Source: JBBECE01 sp040881985
GTDB taxonomy: Bacteria; Pseudomonadota; Alphaproteobacteria; Rhizobiales; Devosiaceae
Assembly: GCA_040881985.1 (NCBI GenBank)
Contig: JBBECE010000036.1
Span: forward strand, 1-64,000
Reading direction: 5' to 3'
Length of the DNA: 64,000 nucleotides
Position numbers and translations under genes: made by a program. Each line of letters begins with the position of its first letter. The stretch's first letter is position 1. Of this stretch, positions 52,102 to 60,628 are shown piece by piece. Below the pieces are notes generated by a model. The model did not search any database. It saw only the letters and a list, made by a program, of their open reading frames with translations, and was not told the origin of the DNA.

Positions 52102-53181
52102 TCAACCGGCGAGGAACAAGTGATTGTCGAACTCGACGCCGGGCATGACCGCCGCCGCTTGCTGGTTCGCGCGGAACACCCCGTCCCCGGTCGAAAGTGC
52201 GAAGCCGGCGCGCGTGCCGGCGACCCCGCTGACATTCTTCAGTGCCTTGACCGAGAGGAGCCTTCCCGTCTCGTCGAGGATTACCGCAATATTGCCGATG
52301 GGCGAAGTCACCGCGATCTCCCCGCCGCCCGGCAATGCCGCGATCGAGGCGACATAGTTGGCGAGCTGCACCGTCACCGGGTCCGGCAAATGAGCAAACG
52401 CGAAGCCGTCTTCCGGGGAGGCGGCCCCGACCAGCGGCACGATCTGGTCCTGCGGGCCTTCATACTGCGCCCCGACCCAGATGCGCTCGTCGCGGCCCGC
52501 CGCGAGATGCCGAAGCGAAAGTTGGTGCAATACGTCCGGCAGTCCCTGCACCGCAATCACCGTTCCGTTGTCGCGATCGATCCAGGCGAGGTTCGGCTGC
52601 ATGCTCGAAAGATTGAGCTTGGTGCGGCCGAAATCCGGATGCGTCTGGATGCCGCCGTTGGCGACGCAGAGATAACGCCCGTCCGCCGAGAGCAGGAGAT
52701 CGTGCGGCCCGACCCCGCCGGAGGCGAATTCGCCGACCCGGTGGAACCCGTCGGTCGCGTCATAGACCCCGACGACCCCCGCCGCATTGTCGAAGTCATT
52801 CTCGGTCGCGTAGAGCAGCCTCCCGTCGGGCGAGAACACCCCGTGCCCGTAGAAATGCCGGCCCGGCGCGCTGGCGATCGTGGCGAGGCCCTCGCCCTGC
52901 CGCGACAGCACCACCGCGAAAGTCCCCGGCTGCCGGGCGAAGGCGACCAGCCGCCCGGTCGCAAGGCACTGCGTCACATCATGGCCGCGATCCGGCAGGT
53001 CGAGCGCGGAAATGATCCGACCGGTCTCGCTCATCAGCACCACGCCGAATTTGCCGTCGGGTTTCAGGCACGCCGAGGCGATGATGGCTTCGGCCCGCTC
53101 CAGCGCTTCGGCCCCCGCCGGCAACAGCCCCGCCGCGAACCCCGCCCCCGCCGCCCGCATGAAGGTTCGCCGGTCCCACAT
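52102..53181 (-). CDS. DUF1513 domain-containing protein, Tat-exported
   Basis: Protein of 359 aa beginning MWDRRTFMRAAGAGFAAGLL, a twin-arginine signal. The body resembles a beta-propeller: GHDVTQCLATGRLVAFARQP, HFYGHGVFSPDGRLLYATEN, GVGPHDLLLSADGRYLCVAN. DUF1513 proteins accompany imelysin and di-heme proteins in iron-linked clusters; the biochemical role is unknown. It is the last gene of the operon imelysin, di-heme protein, imelysin-like, DUF1513, 1 bp after the preceding stop codon. Confidence 0.92.
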   Translation of the reverse strand: MWDRRTFMRAAGAGFAAGLLPAGAEALERAEAIIASACLKPDGKFGVVLMSETGRIISALDLPDRGHDVTQCLATGRLVAFARQPGTFAVVLSRQGEGLATIASAPGRHFYGHGVFSPDGRLLYATENDFDNAAGVVGVYDATDGFHRVGEFASGGVGPHDLLLSADGRYLCVANGGIQTHPDFGRTKLNLSSMQPNLAWIDRDNGTVIAVQGLPDVLHQLSLRHLAAGRDERIWVGAQYEGPQDQIVPLVGAASPEDGFAFAHLPDPVTVQLANYVASIAALPGGGEIAVTSPIGNIAVILDETGRLLSVKALKNVSGVAGTRAGFALSTGDGVFRANQQAAAVMPGVEFDNHLFLAG

Positions 53182-53182
53182 G

Positions 53183-54250
53183 TCAGTCTCCGTCGAGCGC
53201 CGAGAACCCGGCCGAGACGCCGAGCGCCACCGCGATCTGCAGGACGACTATGTTCTGCAGCGAGCGCGTCAAGATCACCAGATACCTGAGCCGCACGCGC
53301 ATGTCCTGATCAGCCAGCGCCGCCTCAAGATCGGGGTCGATGCCGACGATGGCCGAGGCGAAATTGTCGAGTTCGAAAATGAACGCGCCCGCCGCAAAGC
53401 GGTTGTCGCCGGTCAGCGCCTCTTCGAGCCCGGAGACGACGAACAGCGACCGCATCGCCTCCATGCTCGCCGCCAGGGAGGCGAGCGTCAGCTGCGACCG
53501 CCAGTAGGGGGCGAGCCGTGGATTGGCTTCCGAGTCGTCGCCGGAGCCGAGGAACGGGTTGAGCCGAGTATCGCGGACGAGCTCGGTGCCGTGCACGAAA
53601 ACGCCGACCAGCTCGCGCCAGACTTCGGCTTCGGAACGGTAATCGACTAAGTCGGGCGACGGATCAACAAGCCTGGCGGCGATCCCGTCGGGGGCGAGCC
53701 AGTCCGCCGCGACGCCTTCGGCGAGCGTCTCAATCGCCCCGGCAATCGTCGACCCATAGGCGCAGCGGAACGCGCCGTCCGCGCCGGCCAGAGTTTCGGC
53801 GCCCGCGCCGTGGAGGACGAATTCCAGCGCCCCGAGCCCCTGCACCGCGACGCTCTTGGTCCTCAGCGTGACGGCATCGAGCGCGCCGGGATTCTCCTCG
53901 GCGATGATCACCTGGACTTGCCGCAGCCCGATGCCGCGCCGGTCGGGCCAGAAAAACATGCGTTCGAGCCGGTTGTCGGCGACGATCGGCCCGAACCGAA
54001 TTATTTCCATTTGCGACCAAGCCCTGACCAGCGCCGAGAACTGAACGCGCGCCGCCGCCAGTGCGGCCTCGCCGGGTTCGGCGCAGAGCCCCGTCATTCG
54101 GTCGCTCTGCAGACCGGCCTCTTCGGCGAGCCGCTCATAGCCGGGGACAATGAACTGGTTGATCGAAGCCGCAACCACGTCGCGGTCGTCGGCGCGCGCC
54201 GCCCCGGCGGCGAAAAGAAGCACCAGTGCGATGGCTAGACCTGTAACCAT
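53183..54250 (-). CDS. Imelysin family protein, second copy with altered GxHxxE motif
   Basis: Secreted protein of 355 aa with a signal peptide (LAIALVLLFAAGAARA). The two-lobed helical imelysin fold is suggested by GYERLAEEAGLQSDRMTGLC and VQFSALVRAWSQMEIIRFGP. The family motif GxHxxE reads GLGALE (138-143), with His replaced by Gly, so metal binding may be lost. Its start overlaps the TGA of the di-heme gene. A frame running upstream to 54451 overlaps that gene and is spurious. Confidence 0.9.
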   Translation of the reverse strand: MVTGLAIALVLLFAAGAARADDRDVVAASINQFIVPGYERLAEEAGLQSDRMTGLCAEPGEAALAAARVQFSALVRAWSQMEIIRFGPIVADNRLERMFFWPDRRGIGLRQVQVIIAEENPGALDAVTLRTKSVAVQGLGALEFVLHGAGAETLAGADGAFRCAYGSTIAGAIETLAEGVAADWLAPDGIAARLVDPSPDLVDYRSEAEVWRELVGVFVHGTELVRDTRLNPFLGSGDDSEANPRLAPYWRSQLTLASLAASMEAMRSLFVVSGLEEALTGDNRFAAGAFIFELDNFASAIVGIDPDLEAALADQDMRVRLRYLVILTRSLQNIVVLQIAVALGVSAGFSALDGD

Positions 54251-55764
54251 CAGAGCGACTCCAGGAAGGCGATCAGCGCCGCCCGATCGGCCCCATCCAG
54301 GCGCGCCACACGGTCGCGCCCGGCTTGCGCCTCCCCGCCATGCCAGAGGATCGCTTCGAGCAGCGAGCGTGCCCTGCCATCGTGAAGGAAATATGTATGC
54401 TCCGAAACTGCACCGGTCAGGCCGATCCCCCAGAGCGGCGCGGTCCGCCATTCATAGCCGTCGGCGTCCCCTTCCGGCCGGTGATCGGCGAGCCCTTCGC
54501 CCATGTCATGCAGCAGCAGGTCGGTATAGGGCCAGATCAGCTGAAAGCGCTGGCCTGGATTTTCGGCATTGCGACTGGTGACGAACTTCGGCGCATGGCA
54601 CGACGCGCACCCTGCCTCGTTGAAAACCCGCTTGCCATGCAGCACCTCGGGCTCCCCGACATCGCGTCGCGCCGGCACGGCGAGATTTTGCGCATAGAAA
54701 GTGACCAGATCGAGAATCGGGTCGGGCGCCTCGGAGACCCCGAGCCGCTCCTGCTCGCCGGTCGGCAGCGTCAAACATGCCGCCTGGGCCGGCGTACAGT
54801 CGCCATGCGGCGAGTTGGCCAGAGGCGTCGAAATCCCGATGTCGCCGGCGAACGCACCGGCGACCTGCGCGCGGATCGAGGCAACTCCCGCCTTCCAGCC
54901 GAACCGGCCAAGGACCAGCTCCCCGCTTACTGGATCGAGAGCCCGGTTGGGTTTGCCGGAAATCCCATCGCCGTCGGCATCGTCCGGGTCGGCGCGGGCG
55001 AGAATGTCGGCCTCGGGCACCGCCTCCAACAGCCCGAGTCCGATCATTTGCGCGCCGACCCGCGGCGAGATCATCAATTCGGGATCAGGCGGCCCGTAAT
55101 TCGGATCGGCGAATGCATAGGTGGGCGCGCGCAGCGACACCCCTGTTGCATCGGCAAGCACGACGGTGATTTCCGTATAGCCGATCGCCATTTGCCCTTC
55201 GGCCGTCAGCCCCGGCACGGCAAAATCCTGCAGCTGGGTGCCATAAACCGGATCGCCGATCACACTCGCCTGATGGGCGGAGAGCATCGCGAATTCGCCA
55301 GCGGTGCGTGCCGGTACCGAGAGCCTGAGGAACATCGAGATCCTGTCGTCCTCGGGACCGCTTGGCGGATGTCCACGCCCGTCCTTGGGGTGGCACAATT
55401 TGCACGCGCGCGCGTTGAACAGCGGCCCGAGTCCGTCGGAGGCCTGCGTCGAGGACGGTGCCTCGACCCACAGCTTGCCGAACAGCGCATTGCCGAGCTT
55501 GAACCGCTCCTCCTCCTCGAAACTGAGAGTCTCCGAAAAATGTGAAAAAGAGTCGCGCCCGACGCTGGCGCGGCTCGTTCCGGCCCCGCCCGCCATGGCC
55601 TCGAACGGCTCGGCCGCCTCAAACTTGATGGCGGGCGCCGTCACCGCGAGTACCCGGGCCAGATCGTCGGCGCTAAGATCGTCGCGCACCGCCGCTCTTT
55701 CGCCCGCTGCCGCAACGGCGGCGAACGCCAGTACCAGGATCGCAGTGACTTGCTCGCGGAGCAT
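54250..55764 (-). CDS. Di-heme oxidoreductase family protein (c-type)
   Basis: Periplasmic protein of 504 aa with a signal peptide (VTAILVLAFAAVAAAG). It carries two c-type heme sites: CKLCH (121-125) and CASCH (386-390). It resembles the DUF1111 / thiol oxidoreductase group, distantly related to di-heme peroxidases, with GIGLTGAVSEHTYFLHDGRA at its end. Known neighbours are imelysins, and a role in periplasmic iron oxidation or redox is plausible but unproven. It starts 44 bp after the first imelysin gene. Confidence 0.93.
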   Translation of the reverse strand: MLREQVTAILVLAFAAVAAAGERAAVRDDLSADDLARVLAVTAPAIKFEAAEPFEAMAGGAGTSRASVGRDSFSHFSETLSFEEEERFKLGNALFGKLWVEAPSSTQASDGLGPLFNARACKLCHPKDGRGHPPSGPEDDRISMFLRLSVPARTAGEFAMLSAHQASVIGDPVYGTQLQDFAVPGLTAEGQMAIGYTEITVVLADATGVSLRAPTYAFADPNYGPPDPELMISPRVGAQMIGLGLLEAVPEADILARADPDDADGDGISGKPNRALDPVSGELVLGRFGWKAGVASIRAQVAGAFAGDIGISTPLANSPHGDCTPAQAACLTLPTGEQERLGVSEAPDPILDLVTFYAQNLAVPARRDVGEPEVLHGKRVFNEAGCASCHAPKFVTSRNAENPGQRFQLIWPYTDLLLHDMGEGLADHRPEGDADGYEWRTAPLWGIGLTGAVSEHTYFLHDGRARSLLEAILWHGGEAQAGRDRVARLDGADRAALIAFLESL

Positions 55765-55808
55765 GACGACCCAATGGGATGGGCGGCGTCGATGCCCGGC
55801 CCGGCCGA

Positions 55809-57089
55809 TTACTGGAACACCGCGTCCGGGCTGTCGAGACTGTCCGAACCCTCGATCGTCACCTGCGCGAGGCCAAGCGCATCGACGATCCGCTCGATCG
55901 AGTGCGTCTGGTTGACGAGCCCGTCGATCGCCGCCTGGACGATCGAATTGCCCGCCTCGTTGCCCTCGCCGATCATCTGGTCGAAAGCCTCGCCGGACTC
56001 CGCCCGCGCCACCAGAATGCGCATCCGCGCCATGGTGATCCCGAGCTTCGAGCGCAGCTCGCGGTCGAGCGCCGGGTCGACCTGCGCCACATATTCGGAG
56101 AGCGACGGCCCCTCGATCAGGGTGCCGTCCATCCGCACGTAGGTGCCGAGATAGACGTTCTGGATGCCGGCGGCGTCGAAATAGTGCGAGTTGTGGGTGT
56201 TGTCGGAGAAGCAGTCATGCTCCTCTTCCGGATCGTGGAGCAGCAGCCCAAGCTTCATCCGCTCGCCGGCGAGTTCGCCATAGCTCAGCGAACCCATCCC
56301 GGTCAGGATCGCCGCGATCCCTTGGTCCGGATCGCCTTGAGTCAAAGCCAGCCGCGCCGCGCCTTCCTCGGTCCAATTGCCGACCATCTCCTCAAGATCG
56401 GCGACAAGCAGGTCGGACGCCGCCTTCAAATACGCCCGCCGCCGCTCGCAATTGCCGCCGGTGCAGGCCGCAAGGTCGAAATCGGTCGCCGGCCGCGCCC
56501 CGGCACCGGGTCCCGTACCGTTGAGATCCTGTCCCCAGAGCAGGAATTCGATCGCATGATAGCCCGAGGCGACGTTGGCCTCGTTGCCCCCTGCCTCATG
56601 CAGGACGCCGGAGATCGCATCAGGGGTGATCGGATCGACAGTGACCTCCGCCCCATTGACCGGCATTACCGGGTTAGCGATCACATTGGCGATGTAGAGC
56701 GTGTTCGGGTCGCTTTCGGTCCCGTAGCTCGCCGATACATAGTCGATCAGCCCCTCGTCGAGCGGCCAGGCATTCACCCGCCCCTCCCAGTCGTCGACAA
56801 TGGCATTGCCGAACCGGTAGGCCTCGGTCTGCATGTAGGGTACCCGCGAGACGAGCCAGGCATTGCGCGCCGCGGTCAGCGTCTCGTCCGAGGGTGCAGC
56901 AAACAGCGCGCCGATCGCTTCCCCGAGCGCCAACGCGGTCAGGTATGAATCCTCGTAGCCTGCCTGGGCAATGTTGGCGTAGGTCGTCAGCACGTCGGCA
57001 GCCGCGACCTCTTGGGCCGTGGCCGGCGCGGCCGGCAACAACGCCGCAAGGGTCAGCGCCGCGGCGGCGCGAAGGCATCGATGAAGCAT
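55809..57089 (-). CDS. Imelysin family protein (IrpA-like, Peptidase M75)
   Basis: Secreted protein of 426 aa with a signal peptide (LRAAAALTLAALLPAAPATAQ). The family motif is intact: GYHAIEFLLWGQD with G176, H178 and E181. Other typical segments are WEGRVNAWPLDEGLIDYV and HDCFSDNTHNSHYFDA. Imelysin-like proteins (IrpA, EfeO-like M75 domain) work in iron uptake; protease activity is doubtful. The ATG at 57089 follows GGAGAAGAA. It is the first gene of a four-gene operon. Confidence 0.95.
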   Translation of the reverse strand: MLHRCLRAAAALTLAALLPAAPATAQEVAAADVLTTYANIAQAGYEDSYLTALALGEAIGALFAAPSDETLTAARNAWLVSRVPYMQTEAYRFGNAIVDDWEGRVNAWPLDEGLIDYVSASYGTESDPNTLYIANVIANPVMPVNGAEVTVDPITPDAISGVLHEAGGNEANVASGYHAIEFLLWGQDLNGTGPGAGARPATDFDLAACTGGNCERRRAYLKAASDLLVADLEEMVGNWTEEGAARLALTQGDPDQGIAAILTGMGSLSYGELAGERMKLGLLLHDPEEEHDCFSDNTHNSHYFDAAGIQNVYLGTYVRMDGTLIEGPSLSEYVAQVDPALDRELRSKLGITMARMRILVARAESGEAFDQMIGEGNEAGNSIVQAAIDGLVNQTHSIERIVDALGLAQVTIEGSDSLDSPDAVFQ

Positions 57090-57179
57090 TTCTTCTCCGT
57101 CCGGGTTCAAGGCCTCGGGTGCGTGAAGGGCCTTCCTCTACAGGTCAACCATGACAGTTTCAACAACAATATCAATAAT

Positions 57180-57194
57180 TTAGAAGGCTTCTAA
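57180..57194. promoter_or_regulatory. Iron-control-element-like inverted repeat upstream of the imelysin operon
   Basis: TTAGAA-GGC-TTCTAA is a perfect 6-3-6 inverted repeat in an AT-rich island, about 91 bp upstream of the imelysin start and 146 bp upstream of gtrA. It resembles the ICE motif to which the heme-sensing regulator Irr binds in rhizobia. Downstream on the minus strand, TTGAAA, 17 bp and TAGAGG could be the promoter. Irr itself is not in the window. Confidence 0.6.
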
Positions 57195-57339
57195 GGTGCC
57201 GCCGCTAAGCCGCTGTTCCGGCGGCGGATTTGTCACGGACATTTAAGGTTCCTCCGCCCGTGCGCCGCCCGCCCGCGCCAGAGTTTGTTAAGCCCGCCCG
57301 GTTACCATCCCGCCCGAAAACCACGGGAGTGCGCCGGGC

Positions 57340-57801
57340 ATGCGCCGCTTCATGCGCTATCTGATCGCCGCCGGGGCTGCCTCGGTCGCCGACCTCATGG
57401 TCGCCCAGTCGCTGCTGTTTGTCGCCGCCCTCCAGTCCGGGGCGCTCTTCGCAGTGCCGATCATTTGCGGCGCGCTTGCCGGGATGAGCGTCAATTTCAT
57501 CCTGTCGCGCGCCTTCGTCTTCGAGCTCGATGCCCGCACCGCCCGCGACCAGATGCGTTCCTTCTTCGTCATCTCGTTCACGACGTTGCTGCTTAAGCTG
57601 CTGGTCAGTTTCCTCCTGCTCGCCGGCTTCACTCTCGTCATCGGCCACTGGCTCGCCGCCTCGCCGGTCGACGGCGCCGCCGGCCGGCTCGCGCAGTTGG
57701 GCGCCATGGGGATCGTCGCGGTCTACTCTTTCCTGGCCCACAAGCACATCTCCTTCGACGGCGGCGTGCGCGCCTGGGTGAGGCGGCGGTTGGCCCGATG
57801 A
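57340..57801 (+). CDS. GtrA family membrane protein
   Basis: Protein of 153 aa with four predicted membrane helices, e.g. YLIAAGAASVADLMVAQSLL and SFLLLAGFTLVIGHWLAA. The pattern RFMRYLIAAGAASVADLMVA and SFLAHKHISF is that of GtrA, thought to flip undecaprenyl- or polyprenyl-linked sugars across the inner membrane. It begins a compact operon: its stop overlaps the next start by 4 bp. Confidence 0.93.
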   Translation: MRRFMRYLIAAGAASVADLMVAQSLLFVAALQSGALFAVPIICGALAGMSVNFILSRAFVFELDARTARDQMRSFFVISFTTLLLKLLVSFLLLAGFTLVIGHWLAASPVDGAAGRLAQLGAMGIVAVYSFLAHKHISFDGGVRAWVRRRLAR

Positions 57802-59276
57802 GGGAAGTCGAAACCCTTATCATCGGCGCCGGCCCCGCCGGGCTGACGGCCGCCTACACGCTCGCCAAGGCTGGCCGCTCCGTCACGGTCGTCGAGCGCG
57901 ATCCCGTCTATGTCGGCGGCATCTCCCGAACCGTCGTCTACAAGGGCTACCGTTTCGACATCGGCGGCCACCGCTTTTTTTCGAAGAGCGCCGAGATCGA
58001 GGCGTTATGGACCGAGCTTCTCGGCGACGAACTCCTGCAGCGCCCGCGCTCCTCGCGCATTTATTACAACGGCAAGCTCTTCGACTATCCGCTCCGGGCG
58101 ATGGATGCGCTGGTCAAGCTCGGCCCGATCGAGGCGACCCGCTGCGTCCTCTCCTATGCCCGCGCCCGGATCGCGCCCTTCCGCCCGGCCAAGAATTTCG
58201 AGGAGTGGGTCGTCAACAATTTCGGCCGGCGCCTGTTCGAGATTTTCTTCAAGACCTACACCGAAAAAGTCTGGGGTATGGACTGCAAGGAAATCTCCGC
58301 CGACTGGGCCGCCCAGCGCATCAAGGGGCTGAACCTTTATCAGGCGATCGTCTCGAGCCTCGGCATCAAGCCGGGCGGCAAGGACGAACTGATCAAGACG
58401 CTGATCGATTCCTTCCGCTATCCGCGCCTCGGGCCGGGCGAGATGTGGGAGCGCGCCCGGGACCGCCTCATCGGGCTCGGCGGCAGGGTGCTACAGGGTC
58501 ATACGATCGACGCCGTCGCCCAGGACGATGCCGGCCGCTGGCAGGTTGCCGTCGCCGGCCCCGACGGCATGATCGAGATGATCGCCGCGCGACATCTCGT
58601 CTCTTCAGGCGCCATGACCGACCTTGTCTCGCTCCTCGGCGCAAGGGTGCCGGCGCTGGTGCGCACCGCGGCGAACGCGCTGCGCTACCGCGATTTCCTG
58701 ATCGTCGGCCTGATCGCCCGCGGCGAGGAGAGATTCGCCGACAACTGGGTCTATATCCACGACCCCGGAGTGAAGGTCGGCCGCATCCAGAATTTCAAGT
58801 CCTGGTCGCCTGCCATGGTGCCCGATCCGACGACCGCGTGTTACGGCCTTGAATATTTCTGCTTCGAGGGTGACGGGCTCTGGTCGAAACCCGATGCCGA
58901 GCTGATCGAGCTCGCCAGTCGCGAAATCGCTTGCCTCGGCCTGGCCCGCGCCGAGGACATTATCGATGGCACCGTCATCCGCCAGAAGAAGGCCTATCCG
59001 GTTTATGATGAGGGCTATGCCAGTCGCGTCGCCACTATCCGCGACGGCCTCACAGCGAGATTTCAGAACCTGCATCTCGTCGGCCGCAACGGCATGCACA
59101 AATACAACAATCAGGATCACGCGATGATGACGGGGCTCTTGACCGCCCGCAACATCGTCGCCGGTCGGCCCACCTGGGACGTCTGGGCGGTCAATCAGGA
59201 CGCCGAATATCACGAGGCGGGCGAAGCCGGCGCCGAGACGCTCGACGAAAGGCTAGTTCCCCGGTCGGTCGCGTGA
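57798..59276 (+). CDS. NAD(P)/FAD-dependent oxidoreductase (UDP-galactopyranose mutase / amine-oxidase-like)
   Basis: Protein of 492 aa. The Rossmann motif IIGAGPAGLTAAYTLAKAGR binds FAD; ISRTVVYKGYRFDIGGHRFF and RNGMHKYNNQDHAMMTGLL are typical of the GMC/amine-oxidase-like group commonly annotated as UDP-galactopyranose mutase-related. Usually found beside GtrA and glycosyltransferase genes, so a sugar or polyprenol substrate is likely. Starts and ends in 4-bp overlaps with its neighbours. Confidence 0.9.
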   Translation: MREVETLIIGAGPAGLTAAYTLAKAGRSVTVVERDPVYVGGISRTVVYKGYRFDIGGHRFFSKSAEIEALWTELLGDELLQRPRSSRIYYNGKLFDYPLRAMDALVKLGPIEATRCVLSYARARIAPFRPAKNFEEWVVNNFGRRLFEIFFKTYTEKVWGMDCKEISADWAAQRIKGLNLYQAIVSSLGIKPGGKDELIKTLIDSFRYPRLGPGEMWERARDRLIGLGGRVLQGHTIDAVAQDDAGRWQVAVAGPDGMIEMIAARHLVSSGAMTDLVSLLGARVPALVRTAANALRYRDFLIVGLIARGEERFADNWVYIHDPGVKVGRIQNFKSWSPAMVPDPTTACYGLEYFCFEGDGLWSKPDAELIELASREIACLGLARAEDIIDGTVIRQKKAYPVYDEGYASRVATIRDGLTARFQNLHLVGRNGMHKYNNQDHAMMTGLLTARNIVAGRPTWDVWAVNQDAEYHEAGEAGAETLDERLVPRSVA

Positions 59277-60628
59277 AAACCCCCGCCCTGCCGCGGCCGC
59301 GGCCCTGGTGGTTCGTTGTCGCTCTGGGCCTTTATGCGGGGCTCGTCACCTTCCTGTTCTTCACCCACCTGCCCTGGCGCGACGAGGGTCAGGCCTGGCT
59401 CTGGGCGAAGGAACTCTCCCGGCCGCAGGATTTCTTGATCGTTCCCGGCGAGGGCCATCCCCCGCTCTGGTTCTGGCTCCTGAAGCTCCTGTCGCTGGCT
59501 TTCCCCTTCGAAGTCGCGCGCTATTTCGCCTTCGCCCTGACGCTGATTAACGGGCTGCTGCTGGGCGAATTGCTGAAGGACCGGTTCTGGGTCTTCGCCG
59601 CCTATCTTTTCAGCGTTTTCGTCGCCTTCTTCTGGGGCGTGATGTTCCGCCCCTACACCCTGATCGTCACCCTGACACTCATTGGTCTCATCCTTACCAG
59701 GCGAGACCGCACCACCGCCGCCGGTTGGGTGCTGGCGGCCGGTGTCGGGCTGCACTTCTACGCCTCATTCATTTTCGGCCTTTGGCTGCTGATCCGCCTA
59801 ACCCGCCGGCCGCCGCTGCCGCCACTCGTCGGCCCGGCGATCCTTGCCGGGCTCTTCGCACTCTCTGCGATCCTGTCGGGTCGCGGCAATCCGGACGGCG
59901 ATCTGGATTTCGGCAATCTGCCGCTTGGGCCGATCTCCGATTTCGTCGGCGGCTTCGGGGTCAGCGTCGGCTACGCGCTCTCGCCAATCCTCGCCGCGGC
60001 GATCGTCGGCCTGCTCGTCCTCGAATTTCGCCAGAACCGGACGGTGCTCTGGTGCTTTCTCGCGGTCGGCTTGGCCTTCTCGCTCTTCACCCACATGATT
60101 TACGGAATCGCCTCCTGGCATCTGGCCTTGATGCCAATCCTGATGCTCTCGGCTTTTGCGCTGGCAGAGACCCCGATCAAGGGCTGGCGCCTCGCCATCC
60201 TCGTCCTGCCCTGGGTCTGGATGACGCGCGAAGTCATCGACCATGCCATTAACATCCCTTATTCGGGCGCCTGGGCCGCCCATGACAGTCTCGCCTCCGC
60301 CGCCGAGGCAGAGGGAATCGCCCTCGGACCGGATACGCTTGTCGTCTGGCCGGACCACATCTTCGCCGCCCCCGCCGCGCGCCACGATTTGAGGGTGACA
60401 AGCGGCAATCTCGGCACCGAAATCGGGCCCACCAATTGGGCGGCGCGCCCGGACAGCGACATCGCAGTCGCCGCCTTCGTCCGCCCCCGCCCCTATTTCC
60501 TTGTCTGTGCGGAATGTGAAAAGCTGACCGGGGTGATCCTCGACAACGGCCTCGTCGCCGATCTCGTCATGGCGCCGATCCTGGCGCTCGACGAGCGGCT
60601 CGCCGTCTATCGCATTACGCCCGAATAA
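59273..60628 (+). CDS. GT-C type membrane glycosyltransferase
   Basis: Protein of 451 aa with around ten membrane helices. The first large loop carries LPWRDEGQAWLWAKEL, a DE motif typical of lipid-linked-sugar GT-C transferases of the GT39/ArnT/PMT class. The GHPPLWFWLLKLL segment also matches. The C-terminal ~120 residues are periplasmic. The GTG start overlaps the previous TGA; the 3' end overlaps the aminotransferase gene on the other strand by 22 bp. It forms a three-gene cassette with gtrA and the FAD oxidoreductase. Confidence 0.85.
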   Translation: MKTPALPRPRPWWFVVALGLYAGLVTFLFFTHLPWRDEGQAWLWAKELSRPQDFLIVPGEGHPPLWFWLLKLLSLAFPFEVARYFAFALTLINGLLLGELLKDRFWVFAAYLFSVFVAFFWGVMFRPYTLIVTLTLIGLILTRRDRTTAAGWVLAAGVGLHFYASFIFGLWLLIRLTRRPPLPPLVGPAILAGLFALSAILSGRGNPDGDLDFGNLPLGPISDFVGGFGVSVGYALSPILAAAIVGLLVLEFRQNRTVLWCFLAVGLAFSLFTHMIYGIASWHLALMPILMLSAFALAETPIKGWRLAILVLPWVWMTREVIDHAINIPYSGAWAAHDSLASAAEAEGIALGPDTLVVWPDHIFAAPAARHDLRVTSGNLGTEIGPTNWAARPDSDIAVAAFVRPRPYFLVCAECEKLTGVILDNGLVADLVMAPILALDERLAVYRITPE

